Shown: positions 37,501 to 46,545 of the stretch, in pieces
How the letters are laid out: each line of letters opens with the position of its first letter
Position numbering within the stretch: the stretch's first letter is position 1
NCBI GenBank assembly: GCA_028709785.1
Contig: JAQUTK010000004.1
Coordinates: 89,096 to 153,095, forward strand
Reading direction: 5' to 3'
Length of the DNA: 64,000 nt
Source of the DNA: Bacteroidales bacterium
GTDB lineage: Bacteria; Bacteroidota; Bacteroidia; Bacteroidales; JAQUTK01
Notes under the pieces: model-generated
What the model was told of the DNA's origin: nothing
The model's input: only the letters and a program-made list of their open reading frames with translations
Databases searched by the model: none
Program-made: the position numbers and the translations under genes

Positions 37501-37792
37501 CACCACAGTTAAGAGCTGTCTGACCACCAAAAGCAAGTAACAAACCATCGGGATTTTCTTTTGCAATTACTTTCTCTACAAAATAAGGAGTTACAGGAAG
37601 AAAATAGATTTTGTCAGCCACACCTTCGGAAGTCTGTACGGTGGCGATATTCGGATTGATCAGCACCGTTTCAATTCCCTCTTCACGAAGAGCCTTTAAG
37701 GCTTGAGAGCCAGAATAGTCAAATTCACCCGCTTCGCCGATTTTGAGTGCTCCGGAGCCCAGCACCAATACTTTCTTAATATTTTTATCCAT
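34568..37792 (-). CDS. carB: Carbamoyl-phosphate synthase large subunit
   Basis: 1074 residues, the expected length. Two homologous ATP-grasp halves are visible: [29 protein letters not shown] starts the carboxyphosphate half and [26 protein letters not shown] the carbamoyl-phosphate half, each with its GGQ motif ([25 protein letters not shown]). The C-terminal allosteric MGS-like domain ([36 protein letters not shown]) is present. With CarA it makes carbamoyl phosphate from glutamine, bicarbonate and ATP for pyrimidines and arginine. carA lies six bases upstream in the same operon. Confidence 0.98.
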   Translation of the reverse strand: [1074 protein letters not shown]

Positions 37793-37798
37793 ACCTCG

Positions 37799-38878
37799 TT
37801 ATTTTGTATTTATCATCTTCAGGAAATCATCAAAAAGGAATTCTGTATCCACCGGTCCGCTGCTTGCTTCCGGATGGAACTGTGCAGAAAAGAATGGTTT
37901 GCTCTTATGGCGTATTCCCTCGTTGGTACCATCATTCATATTGATAAACAAAGGCTCCCAATCTGAGCCAAGCGTATTGTTATCCACAGCAAACCCATGG
38001 TTCTGACTGGTGATAAAGCATCGGTTAGTACCTACCATCTGGACGGGTTGGTTGTGACTTCTATGACCATATTTCAGTTTATACGTAGATGCGCCACCTG
38101 CTACAGCAAGAAGTTGATTACCCATACAAATACCGAAGACAGGTTGTTCTTTATTCAGAGCCTGACGAATATGCTCTACAGTCTCTCCGCAAAATTCAGG
38201 ATTACCAGGTCCGTTTGAGATAAAGAGCGCATCGTAATTGAGCGTATTAAAGTCATAATTCCAGGGCACGCGGATGATATTTACATCCCGTTTTAGCAGA
38301 CAGCGGATAATGTTGTGTTTGATTCCACAATCAACCAACGCTATCGTCTTGCTACCATTCCCATAGCGAATTACCTCTGTACAGCTTGTCTTCGCGACCT
38401 GGTTTTCCAGGTTAGGATCGACAAAATCTATATTATCCATATCAGGGAAAAGGATTTTACCCTTGATAGAACCCTTCTCGCGAAGGATCTTTGTCAATTC
38501 GCGTGTATCAATACCATAAATTCCCGGAATCTTGTTTTCGATCAACCAATCACCGAGGCTTTTCTTTGCATTCCAGTGACTGAATTGAAATGAATAATCT
38601 GAAATGACCAACCCGGTCACTTGAATTTTTTCAGACTCAAAAAAAACGGAGAGCCGATTATTGATTGATTCATCAGGCACTCCGTAATTTCCAATAAGAG
38701 GATAAGTTACTGTTAATATTTGACCAGAATAGGAAGGATCGGTCAAACTCTCAGGATACCCGACCATCGCCGTATTAAAGACGACTTCACCGGAAACCGG
38801 GATTTCATAGCCGAATGACTTTCCTTGTAAGACGGTTCCGTCTTCCAGAACTAATTGAGCAGGCTTGCTTTTATACAT
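37799..38878 (-). CDS. carA: Carbamoyl-phosphate synthase small subunit
   Basis: 359 residues. The N-terminal CPSase domain (LVLEDGTVLQGKSFGYEIPVSGEVVFNTAMVGYPESLTDPSYSGQ) is followed by a class I glutamine amidotransferase: Cys in PVFGICMGNQLLA, His and Glu in QFHPEASSGP. It hydrolyses glutamine and channels ammonia to CarB. First gene of the carA-carB operon, which is separated from the divergent dapF by a 301-base promoter region. Confidence 0.97.
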   Translation of the reverse strand: MYKSKPAQLVLEDGTVLQGKSFGYEIPVSGEVVFNTAMVGYPESLTDPSYSGQILTVTYPLIGNYGVPDESINNRLSVFFESEKIQVTGLVISDYSFQFSHWNAKKSLGDWLIENKIPGIYGIDTRELTKILREKGSIKGKILFPDMDNIDFVDPNLENQVAKTSCTEVIRYGNGSKTIALVDCGIKHNIIRCLLKRDVNIIRVPWNYDFNTLNYDALFISNGPGNPEFCGETVEHIRQALNKEQPVFGICMGNQLLAVAGGASTYKLKYGHRSHNQPVQMVGTNRCFITSQNHGFAVDNNTLGSDWEPLFINMNDGTNEGIRHKSKPFFSAQFHPEASSGPVDTEFLFDDFLKMINTK

Positions 38879-38925
38879 TCTTTATATATTTAAATGTGGA
38901 CACTCTTGTCTGTTACTCTGGGCTG

Positions 38926-38933
38926 CAAAAGTA
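38926..38933 (-). promoter_or_regulatory. -7 element of carAB
   Basis: Minus-strand TACTTTTG, about 48 bases before the carA ATG. No clear -33 element. Confidence 0.45.
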
Positions 38934-39122
38934 CGAAAAATATTTCAATATTCGTCCCCAAAAAATCAATTTTAAGAAGAATAAAGAAAAGAGGCTTTCT
39001 TTCAACGACCAAAAGCAAATTGTAATTAAAACGGAGAGACCTTGAAGCTCTATTTCAGTAAAAACTATACATTGTCATCTAAATTCCAGAACTACAATAC
39101 TAAATATATTGCCCATTTGATA

Positions 39123-39130
39123 TATCTTTG
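39123..39130 (+). promoter_or_regulatory. -7 element of dapF-dapL
   Basis: TATCTTTG, 49 bases before the dapF ATG. The -33 position is not well conserved. Confidence 0.45.
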
Positions 39131-39179
39131 CGCCGAATTAGTAACAAAATGAATTATTTCAACCCTAAACAAGAAACAA

Positions 39180-40013
39180 ATGGTCAGATTCACTAAAATG
39201 CAGGGAGCAGGTAATGATTACGTCTATATAAACGGGGTCATCGAACACATTATGGACCCCGGAGCATTCGCCAAACGAATCAGTGACCGCCATTTCGGCA
39301 TTGGATCCGATGGATTGGTTTTGATTCTCCCATCAGAAACCTGCGATTTCCAGATGCGGATGTTCAATGCAGATGGAACTGAAGCAGAAATGTGTGGGAA
39401 TGCATCCAGATGCGTGGGAAAATATGTTTTTGACAACAAGATGACCTCAAAGCATTCTGTCACTCTTGAAACAAAAGCCGGAGTAAAAACCCTGAAGTTG
39501 TTCACAAAAGGAGATAAGGTGCACCAGGTTGAAGTGGATATGGGTTCTCCGATACTCAATGGATTGGATATTCCGGTACGACTCGAGTTGGATGAAGTCA
39601 TCAACTACCCTCTCGATATCAATAATAAAAAATTTCATATAACCTGCGTATCTATGGGCAATCCCCATGCTATTATTTATGTGGATAATGTGGATTCGAC
39701 TGACCCGGCCACCTACGGAAGTATCATAGAAAGTCACCCTTTCTTTCCCAAACGAACGAATGTAGAGTTTGTGGAGGTTGTCAACCGGTCGTTGCTAAAA
39801 ATGCGTGTATGGGAGCGCGGAGCAGGGGAGACTTTAGCTTGTGGCACCGGTGCATGTGCCACCTTGGTTGCTTCCGTACTGAACGATGTATGCGAACGCA
39901 CAGCAACAGTTCGTCTGCTTGGTGGAGATCTGAAAATAGAATGGCGCGAAAACGGGCATATTTACATGACAGGACCAGCTGTAACTGTCTTTACTGGTGA
40001 AATAGAAGAATAA
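39180..40013 (+). CDS. dapF: Diaminopimelate epimerase
   Basis: 277 residues. Both active-site cysteines are present, one in [13 protein letters not shown] and one in [14 protein letters not shown], and the substrate-binding MQGAGNDYV and GNPHAI motifs are clear. It converts LL-diaminopimelate to the meso form used in peptidoglycan and for lysine synthesis. The product of the next gene, DapL, makes its substrate; the two are 27 bases apart and form an operon. Confidence 0.97.
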   Translation: MVRFTKMQGAGNDYVYINGVIEHIMDPGAFAKRISDRHFGIGSDGLVLILPSETCDFQMRMFNADGTEAEMCGNASRCVGKYVFDNKMTSKHSVTLETKAGVKTLKLFTKGDKVHQVEVDMGSPILNGLDIPVRLELDEVINYPLDINNKKFHITCVSMGNPHAIIYVDNVDSTDPATYGSIIESHPFFPKRTNVEFVEVVNRSLLKMRVWERGAGETLACGTGACATLVASVLNDVCERTATVRLLGGDLKIEWRENGHIYMTGPAVTVFTGEIEE

Positions 40014-40040
40014 TCAACAATTAACGATATATATTTAGAC

Positions 40041-41282
40041 ATGGCGAAGATCAATGATAATTTTATCAAGCTTCCGGAGAGTTATCTGTTTTCAGACATT
40101 TCCAAAAAGGTAAACACCTACAAAACCGAACACCCTGAGGCTAAAGTTATTCGAATGGGAATCGGTGACGTAACCCTTCCTCTGACCGGAGAAGTCATTC
40201 AATCCTTGCATGCTGCTACCGATGAGATGGCACAAGCTGCAACTTTCAAAGGGTATGGACCTGAACAAGGCTATCGATTCCTTACCGAGACGATTGTAAA
40301 AGAAGCATATCTGCCATTAGGAATACAATTAGACCCTGAAGAAATCTTTATCAGTGATGGCGCTAAAAGTGATACCGGCAATTTTGGAGACATACTCAGC
40401 AAAGAGAACCGGATCGCAGTGACCGACCCCGTCTATCCGGTCTACATTGACAGTAACGTAATGGGATATCGTGCCGGAGAGCTAGGCTCAAACGGGAAAT
40501 GGAGCAACATCGTTTATCTTCCTTGCACTCCAGATAATAACTTTGTTCCGGCACTTCCTCAGGAAAAGATTGACGTGGTATATCTCTGTTTTCCGAATAA
40601 CCCAACAGGGACGACCTTGACCCGCGACCAGCTTAAGGTGTGGGTGGACTATGCAATAAAAAATGATGTACTCATACTTTTTGATGCGGCTTATGAAGCG
40701 TTTATCACTGAAAAGGAGGTTCCCCACAGTATCTACGAGATAGAAAATGCAAAAAAGGTCGCTGTCGAATTCCGGAGTTTCTCAAAAACCGCCGGATTTA
40801 CGGGAACGCGGTGTGGCTATACAGTAGTGCCAAAAGAGCTCTTGCTCTCTTGTGAGGAAGGTGACAAGAAGGTTTCACTCAACAAACTCTGGAACCGGAG
40901 ACAATGCACAAAGTTTAACGGCACACCTTATATAATACAAAAAGCAGCTGAAGCAACCTTTTCTCCAAAAGGGAAAGAAGAGGTAAAAGCTTTGATTGAT
41001 TACTATATGTCCAATGCAAAAATCATTCGTGAAAGTCTGGAAAATATAGGAATGAAAGTCTTTGGTGGAGTAAACTCTCCTTATATCTGGATGAAGACAC
41101 CTGAAGGCTTTTCATCCTGGGAGATGTTTGACAAATTGCTGAAAGAGGTAAATATTGTGACTACACCGGGTGTTGGTTTCGGACCAAGCGGTGAAGGTTT
41201 TATTCGTTTTTCTGCCTTGGGCAACAGAGAAGATACCCTCGAAGCAATGGAGAGAATCAAACATTGGAACATAAAAAAATAA
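40041..41282 (+). CDS. dapL: LL-diaminopimelate aminotransferase
   Basis: 413 residues, a fold-type I PLP enzyme of the DapL family: IRMGIGDVTLPLTGEVIQSLHAA at the N-terminus, FPNNPTGTTL binding the cofactor, and the Schiff-base lysine in FRSFSKTAGFTGTRCGY. It transaminates tetrahydrodipicolinate directly to LL-diaminopimelate, bypassing DapC/D/E. Coupled to dapF upstream, so this pair supplies peptidoglycan precursor. Confidence 0.96.
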   Translation: MAKINDNFIKLPESYLFSDISKKVNTYKTEHPEAKVIRMGIGDVTLPLTGEVIQSLHAATDEMAQAATFKGYGPEQGYRFLTETIVKEAYLPLGIQLDPEEIFISDGAKSDTGNFGDILSKENRIAVTDPVYPVYIDSNVMGYRAGELGSNGKWSNIVYLPCTPDNNFVPALPQEKIDVVYLCFPNNPTGTTLTRDQLKVWVDYAIKNDVLILFDAAYEAFITEKEVPHSIYEIENAKKVAVEFRSFSKTAGFTGTRCGYTVVPKELLLSCEEGDKKVSLNKLWNRRQCTKFNGTPYIIQKAAEATFSPKGKEEVKALIDYYMSNAKIIRESLENIGMKVFGGVNSPYIWMKTPEGFSSWEMFDKLLKEVNIVTTPGVGFGPSGEGFIRFSALGNREDTLEAMERIKHWNIKK

Positions 41283-41315
41283 TGAATATATAACATCCGT
41301 TTAGCGTAATGCGTG

Positions 41316-41323
41316 TATCTTTG
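41316..41323 (+). promoter_or_regulatory. -7 element of glnN
   Basis: TATCTTTG, 73 bases before the ATG. The leader between contains a short possible stem (AACC...GGTT) around a CCT/AGG pair. Confidence 0.45.
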
Positions 41324-41395
41324 TGTCACGAAACAGATTAACCATCAAAAATCCTCTTCTGTTTGCAGGAAGGGTTATTAATAACAATTATTTAT

Positions 41396-43585
41396 ATGGC
41401 AAGCTTACGTTTTAAAGCGATCGAGAAAGCATTCTGCAGACCTGCAGTTGCAGTAGAGACACCCAAACAGCTGACATCTGACTACTACGGCAAGTATGTA
41501 TTCAACAAAGCTCAAATGACAAAATTTCTGTCTAAGGGTACGCTTCGGATTTTATATGATGCCATTGATAACGGCACTCCATTGGGACGTGATATTGCAG
41601 ACCATGTAGCAGCCGGCATGAAAATGTGGGCCATAGAGATGGGTGCCACACATTATACGCACTGGTTTCAACCTCTTACTGAAGGAACTGCAGAGAAACA
41701 CGACTCTTTCATTGAACATGATGACAACGGAGGAGTGATTGAAGAGTTTGCCGGCAAACTACTAGTGCAACAAGAACCGGATGCTTCCAGTTTTCCAAGT
41801 GGTGGTATCCGTAATACCTTTGAAGCACGTGGCTACACTGCTTGGGATCCCTCCTCTCCTGCTTTCATTGTAGATGATACATTGTGTATCCCTACCATAT
41901 TCATCTCCTACACAGGGGAGACTCTGGACTACAAAACTCCTTTGTTGAAAGCGGTTAATGCCGTTAATAAAGCTGCGGTAGATGTCTGTCACTATTTCGA
42001 TCCTTCTGTAAAGAAAGTGACTGCTTTTCTGGGCTGGGAACAAGAATACTTTTTGATTGACGAAGATCTCTACGCTGCCCGTCCGGATCTTGCTATGACC
42101 GGTCGCACGCTGATGGGTCATGAGAGTGCGAAGAATCAGCAGTTGGAGGATCACTATTTTGGAGCGATTCCTTCTCGCGTAGCTGCTTTTATGAAAGAGC
42201 TGGAGTTTGAATCTTACAAATATGGCATTCCGTTAAAGACACGTCATAACGAAGTAGCTCCGAGCCAGTTTGAACTGGCTCCAATCTACGAAGAGATGAA
42301 TCTCGCTGTAGATCACAACTTGTTGCTTATGTCAATTATGGAACGAGTGGCTCAACGCCACCACTTCCGCGTATTGCTTCATGAGAAACCGTATGCAGGG
42401 GTAAATGGATCCGGTAAACACAATAACTGGTCACTGGGTACTGATACTGGCGTCGGACTGATGACTCCGGGCAAGACGCCTCAGGAGAATCTTCAGTTCA
42501 TCACTTTCCTGGTTAACATTATGATGGCTGTACATAAGAATGCCGGACTGCTGAAGGCGAGTGTGATGACTGCTCCCAATGCCCATCGTTTGGGTGCCAA
42601 TGAAGCTCCTCCCGCAATCATCTCCATGTTCCTCGGGAGCCAGATTACCGCGGTATTGGACAAATTGGAAAACAGTACAAGCGATGAAGCTATCGTCATG
42701 GATGAAAAGAAAAAAATGAAACTGGCTATCGCCCATATTCCTGATGTTCTGATTGACAACACAGACCGTAACCGGACCTCACCGTTTGCTTTTACTGGCA
42801 ATCGTTTCGAATTTCGCGCAGTAGGATCTTCCGCCAACTGTTCGGCAGCGATGACGGCTCTCAATGCTTGCATGGCTTGTCAGTTGAAAGAGTTTAAAGC
42901 GGAGGTTGACAGCCTTATCGCGAAGAAGATCAGCAAGGAAAAGGCTATCTTTGAAGTGATTAAGAGTTATATCAAGCAAACAAAGGAGATTCGCTTTGAC
43001 GGTAATGGATATAGCGATGAATGGAAAGAAGAGGCTCTGAAACGTGGGCTAAACTGCGAGACCAGCGTTCCTTTGATCTATGATCAATATACCACAAAAG
43101 AATCTGTAAAGCTTTTTGAGAGTACCGGAGTTTATACCGAGAAAGAACTCGAAGCTCGTAACGAAGTGAGGTGGGAAACCTATACAAAGAAAATTCAGAT
43201 TGAGGCGCGCGTATTGGGAGATCTGGTAATGAACCACATCATTCCGGTAGCTACACGTTATCAGTCCATGTTGCTTGACAATATCTTTAAAATTAAGAAT
43301 TGCTATCCGGAGGAAAAAGCAGAGAGTCTTTCTGCTCAGGATCGTGCCATTGTGGAAGATATTGCCGGACACATAGCTGCCATCAAGACAAAGGTGGATG
43401 CCATGGTCGAGGCACGTAAGGCTGCAAATAAAATTGAGTGTGAAAGAACAAAGGCTATTGCTTATCACGACACAATTGTTCCCTATCAGAATGAAATCCG
43501 CTACTATGTGGATAAGCTTGAACTGATCGTGGACAATGAGATATGGCCATTGCCAAAATACAGAGAAATGCTCTTTATCCGATAA
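41396..43585 (+). CDS. glnN: Glutamine synthetase type III
   Basis: 729 residues from ATG 41396 (MASLRFKAIEKAF), the length usual for GSIII of Bacteroides; an upstream in-frame ATG at 41363 is less likely. GSIII landmarks are the N-terminal signature with GMKMWAIEMGATHYTHWFQPLT, the metal-binding LGWEQEYFLID, KTRHNEVAPSQFE, and HEKPYAGVNGSGKHNNWSL. It assembles as a dodecamer and joins ammonia to glutamate. It has its own promoter and terminator. Ammonia supply may involve the Rh channel elsewhere in the window, but no physical linkage exists. Confidence 0.97.
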   Translation: MASLRFKAIEKAFCRPAVAVETPKQLTSDYYGKYVFNKAQMTKFLSKGTLRILYDAIDNGTPLGRDIADHVAAGMKMWAIEMGATHYTHWFQPLTEGTAEKHDSFIEHDDNGGVIEEFAGKLLVQQEPDASSFPSGGIRNTFEARGYTAWDPSSPAFIVDDTLCIPTIFISYTGETLDYKTPLLKAVNAVNKAAVDVCHYFDPSVKKVTAFLGWEQEYFLIDEDLYAARPDLAMTGRTLMGHESAKNQQLEDHYFGAIPSRVAAFMKELEFESYKYGIPLKTRHNEVAPSQFELAPIYEEMNLAVDHNLLLMSIMERVAQRHHFRVLLHEKPYAGVNGSGKHNNWSLGTDTGVGLMTPGKTPQENLQFITFLVNIMMAVHKNAGLLKASVMTAPNAHRLGANEAPPAIISMFLGSQITAVLDKLENSTSDEAIVMDEKKKMKLAIAHIPDVLIDNTDRNRTSPFAFTGNRFEFRAVGSSANCSAAMTALNACMACQLKEFKAEVDSLIAKKISKEKAIFEVIKSYIKQTKEIRFDGNGYSDEWKEEALKRGLNCETSVPLIYDQYTTKESVKLFESTGVYTEKELEARNEVRWETYTKKIQIEARVLGDLVMNHIIPVATRYQSMLLDNIFKIKNCYPEEKAESLSAQDRAIVEDIAGHIAAIKTKVDAMVEARKAANKIECERTKAIAYHDTIVPYQNEIRYYVDKLELIVDNEIWPLPKYREMLFIR

Positions 43586-43596
43586 AAAATCAGAAG

Positions 43597-43638
43597 TACC
43601 TGTAGGGACAAGGCTTAACGCCTCCTGCAGGTATTTTT
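43597..43638 (+). terminator. Terminator after glnN
   Basis: ACCTGTAGG and CCTGCAGGT pair with one wobble around a 17-base interior, then ATTTTTCT follows. Confidence 0.7.
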
Positions 43639-43663
43639 CTTTGAACGAATAATATATTTTTAT

Positions 43664-45499
43664 ATGAGTGATGCAATCAAGCATGAGTGTGGCATAGTCA
43701 TGATACGGCTACGCAAACCATTGGAATATTATCAACAAAAATATGGATCCTGGCAGTATGGACTTGAAAAGCTCTATTTGCTCATGGAGAAACAACACAA
43801 TCGCGGTCAGGAAGGTGCAGGTATTTCAGTCGTCAGATTAAATGCTCAACCTGGTAAAGAGTACCTCTTCAGAGAGCGTGAACTGGGTTCAAATGCGATT
43901 CAGGATATCTTTGGAAAGGTTTATAATGCGATAGCTAATGCACCTGACCCCTCCAACCTTCCTTATGCCGGCGAACTTCTACTGGGCCATCTGCGGTATA
44001 GCACCACAGGGCACAGCGGTATCTCATACGTGCATCCTTTTCTGAGAAGAAACAATTGGAAAAGTCGCACATTGGCTCTTGCAGGCAACTTTAACCTGAC
44101 TAACGTGGATGAAATATATGCTCAGCTGATCCAACAGGGACAACATCCACGCTTTTATGGCGACACCTATATCATGCTCGAACAGATGGGGCACTATCTG
44201 GACAGGGAAGTGCAACATCTGTATAATGTTCTGGTGAAAGAGCAAGAGAGCAATCCATCACTTGTGATCAATGAAGAGATGGAAAAGCAACTCGATATCG
44301 CTAATGTTCTGCGACGTGCCAGCAAAAACTGGGACGGTGGGTATGCCATCACCGGACAAACCGGACAGGGTGACGCTTTCACAATGCGTGATCCCAATGG
44401 TATCCGTCCGGCTTTCTACTATTATGATGATGAAATCATTGTGGTCGCTTCGGAAAGACCGGTTATTCAGACAGCCTTGAATGTCGATGTAGATGATGTA
44501 CATGAACTTGAACCCGGAGAGGCCATCATCACCCGTAAGGACGGAAGTTTTGCTCTCCATCAGATCTTATCTCCCGGAGAGCGGAAGGCTTGTTCGTTTG
44601 AACGTATTTATTTCTCCAGAGGAAGTGATCGTGACATCTATCTGGAACGAAAGAAACTGGGTCAGATTCTCGCCCGACCGGTTTTGAAACGAGTTGATTA
44701 TGACATTGAGAATACTGTTTTCTCCTTTATTCCCAACACGGCTGAAGTTGCCTATTTCGGCATGCAGCAGGGACTGGAACAATATCGCTTTGAGCTGGAA
44801 CAAAAAGAGCCGATCGCTATTCCCCGTCTACGCTTCGAAAAGGTGGTTATCAAAGACATTAAGCTTCGTACCTTTATCGCACAAGACAGCAGCCGCAATG
44901 AGTTGGCTACACACGTATACGATATAACCTATGGATCAATCATTCCCGGTATTGACAACCTGGTAGTCATAGATGACAGTATTGTAAGAGGTACGACTCT
45001 GCGGCAGAGTATTATAAAGATTCTGGACCGCCTTCATCCACGCAAGATTGTGATTGTCTCCTCCTCCCCTCAGATTCGTTATCCGGACTGTTATGGTATT
45101 GATATGTCGCGTATGAACGAGTTCTGCGCCTTTAAAGCGGCCATCAAGTTGCTGCAGGAACACGGCATGCAACATGTGATTGACGATGTCTATCGCAAAA
45201 GCAAAGCCCAACTAAATCTCCCGAAGGAACAAATGGTCAACTATGTGAAAGAGATCTATGCTCCTTTCTCTGCGGATCAGATTTCTGCAAAAATGGCCGA
45301 AATGCTTACTCCGGAAGGGACAGAAGCAAAGGTTGAGATTGTTTTTCAGACTCTTGAAGGGCTTGCCAAAGCTTGTCCCAATCATACCGGGAACTGGTAC
45401 TTCTCAGGCGATTATCCGACCCCAGGAGGGAATAAAGTGGTTACGTTGGCATTTATCAATTATATCGATGGAGTACAACAACGCAGCTATCAATCGTGA
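43664..45499 (+). CDS. purF: Amidophosphoribosyltransferase, long Bacteroidota form (PurF-like)
   Basis: 611 residues, longer than ordinary PurF (about 470-500) through insertions typical of a second Bacteroidota type. The N-terminal nucleophile is Cys9 in HECGIVMIR, followed by the Ntn glutaminase domain (EKQHNRGQEGAGI, GHLRYSTTG). The phosphoribosyltransferase domain has the PRPP loop VVIDDSIVRGTTL and the CYGIDM segment. It makes phosphoribosylamine, the first step of purine synthesis. A standard-size PurF may be encoded elsewhere, so this could be a paralogue of related function. The pentapeptide-repeat gene overlaps its stop. Confidence 0.9.
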   Translation: MSDAIKHECGIVMIRLRKPLEYYQQKYGSWQYGLEKLYLLMEKQHNRGQEGAGISVVRLNAQPGKEYLFRERELGSNAIQDIFGKVYNAIANAPDPSNLPYAGELLLGHLRYSTTGHSGISYVHPFLRRNNWKSRTLALAGNFNLTNVDEIYAQLIQQGQHPRFYGDTYIMLEQMGHYLDREVQHLYNVLVKEQESNPSLVINEEMEKQLDIANVLRRASKNWDGGYAITGQTGQGDAFTMRDPNGIRPAFYYYDDEIIVVASERPVIQTALNVDVDDVHELEPGEAIITRKDGSFALHQILSPGERKACSFERIYFSRGSDRDIYLERKKLGQILARPVLKRVDYDIENTVFSFIPNTAEVAYFGMQQGLEQYRFELEQKEPIAIPRLRFEKVVIKDIKLRTFIAQDSSRNELATHVYDITYGSIIPGIDNLVVIDDSIVRGTTLRQSIIKILDRLHPRKIVIVSSSPQIRYPDCYGIDMSRMNEFCAFKAAIKLLQEHGMQHVIDDVYRKSKAQLNLPKEQMVNYVKEIYAPFSADQISAKMAEMLTPEGTEAKVEIVFQTLEGLAKACPNHTGNWYFSGDYPTPGGNKVVTLAFINYIDGVQQRSYQS

Positions 45500-46083
45500 G
45501 TCTGAAGAAAGTGAATGGCGCTGTAAAGGAAGAGAGAGTCTTTGAAAAAATAGTTTTCTCAGAGACCACTCTTGAAACGGAATATAATAACTGCCTGTTT
45601 TCAAACTGTGACTTCTCAGATATTCACTTGGGAGAAGTACTCTTCGATAAATGCACATTTGTACAGTGTAACCTCAGTTTGGTGAAAATGGATAAGACAT
45701 CCTGGTCCAATGTACGGTTTGAAGAGTGCAAGATGACCGGTATCGAATTTACTAACTGTAACAGATTTACTTTCTCAGCCTGCTTCATCGGATCAAATCT
45801 GAACTATGCCCTCTTCCTGACAAATAACCTGCAAGATACCCGGTTTGTGAATTGCAGTTTGGAGGAAGCAACTTTCAGTGAATCCAATCTGAAAGGTGCT
45901 TCTTTCGCAAACTGCAATCTGAGCCGGGCAATCTTTTCTTCCTCAAATCTCGAAAAAGCAGACTTCTCCACGGCATTAAATTTTGAGATCGATCCCAACA
46001 ACAATAAACTGACAAATGCAAAGTTTTCACGCTATGGGTTGAGCGGTTTAGTCTCATCGTTTGGCATTGAACTTGTGGATTAG
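45496..46083 (+). CDS. Pentapeptide-repeat protein
   Basis: 195 residues beginning at GTG 45496, whose GTGA overlaps the purF TGA, implying translational coupling. Nearly the whole protein is pentapeptide repeats of the A(D/N)Lxx kind (NCLFSNCDFSDIHLGEVLFDKCTFVQCNL..., NLKGASFANCNLSRAIFSSSNLEKADF), predicting a right-handed quadrilateral beta helix. Some such proteins mimic DNA and inhibit gyrase; others are scaffolds. No signal peptide is visible. The function here is unknown, and the coupling to purF is the only contextual clue. The internal GTG at 45511 is an alternative start. Confidence 0.85.
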   Translation: MSLKKVNGAVKEERVFEKIVFSETTLETEYNNCLFSNCDFSDIHLGEVLFDKCTFVQCNLSLVKMDKTSWSNVRFEECKMTGIEFTNCNRFTFSACFIGSNLNYALFLTNNLQDTRFVNCSLEEATFSESNLKGASFANCNLSRAIFSSSNLEKADFSTALNFEIDPNNNKLTNAKFSRYGLSGLVSSFGIELVD

Positions 46084-46228
46084 CCGTAAGCCGATTCTTG
46101 ACCTCATCCGTAGCACATTCTCATTTGTTGCCTGAACTGTTTTACCACCTTTCAGGAAGAATTCTATGTTTGATCAGGTTGAAATGTTTGCTGCTCGCAG
46201 ACTGATTCTTCGTTTTGCAGTGCAAAAC

Positions 46229-46291
46229 AATCATTTCAAAGCACGAAATAATCGTTTCGTGCTTTGAAATGATTATTTCGTGCTTTGAAAT
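46229..46291. repeat. Three-unit palindromic repeat (20-bp perfect inverted repeat plus a third copy)
   Basis: Unit ATTTCGTGCTTTGAAAT occurs inverted at 46233-46249, direct at 46254-46270 (first base changed) and direct at 46275-46291. Units 1 and 2 with flanks form a perfect 20-bp inverted repeat (46229-46248 with 46255-46274) around a 6-base loop. An 8-bp palindrome lies just upstream. Confidence 0.8.
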
Positions 46292-46507
46292 GAAAAACCC
46301 ATTCAGATGCCTTGTTTTTATCTGACTATGCCTGAATTTAGTTTAGACTTTTGGGCTATATTTTCTTATTTACTAGACAACAAAATTGATCTACTCCTGA
46401 TTTACTTCACACTCCTTTTATATTCTTCCTGATTCGGTTTACAGGAGAAGTTTATTTACCAAAGTGTAGAATTAATCTGGATGGAGCAAGCGGCTAAAAC
46501 GAACAAA

Positions 46508-46545
46508 TGGAGTAAGAAAAATAGTTTCCTATTCTTCTTACTCCA
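46508..46545 (-). terminator. Terminator after the lipoprotein gene
   Basis: TGGAGTAAGAA/TTCTTACTCCA with inner AATAG/CTATT closes on a four-base loop (GAAA on the minus strand). The following minus-strand bases are TTTGTTCG, a weak T tract. Confidence 0.65.

Larger units (their letters stand above)
38879..39179. other. Divergent promoter region between carA and dapF
   Basis: No gene is seen. CAAAAGTA at 38926-38933 is a minus-strand TACTTTTG for carA, and TATCTTTG at 39123-39130 serves dapF. The 190 bases between are AT-rich and show no convincing hairpin or riboswitch to me. Confidence 0.5.

Noticed and set aside
43049..43684. 211-codon minus-strand frame over the glnN 3' end
   Set aside because: It runs antisense through glnN and the glnN terminator and has no recognisable family.
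46229..46291. CRISPR-like array
   Set aside because: Units alternate orientation, spacers are 4 to 6 bases and no cas genes are present.
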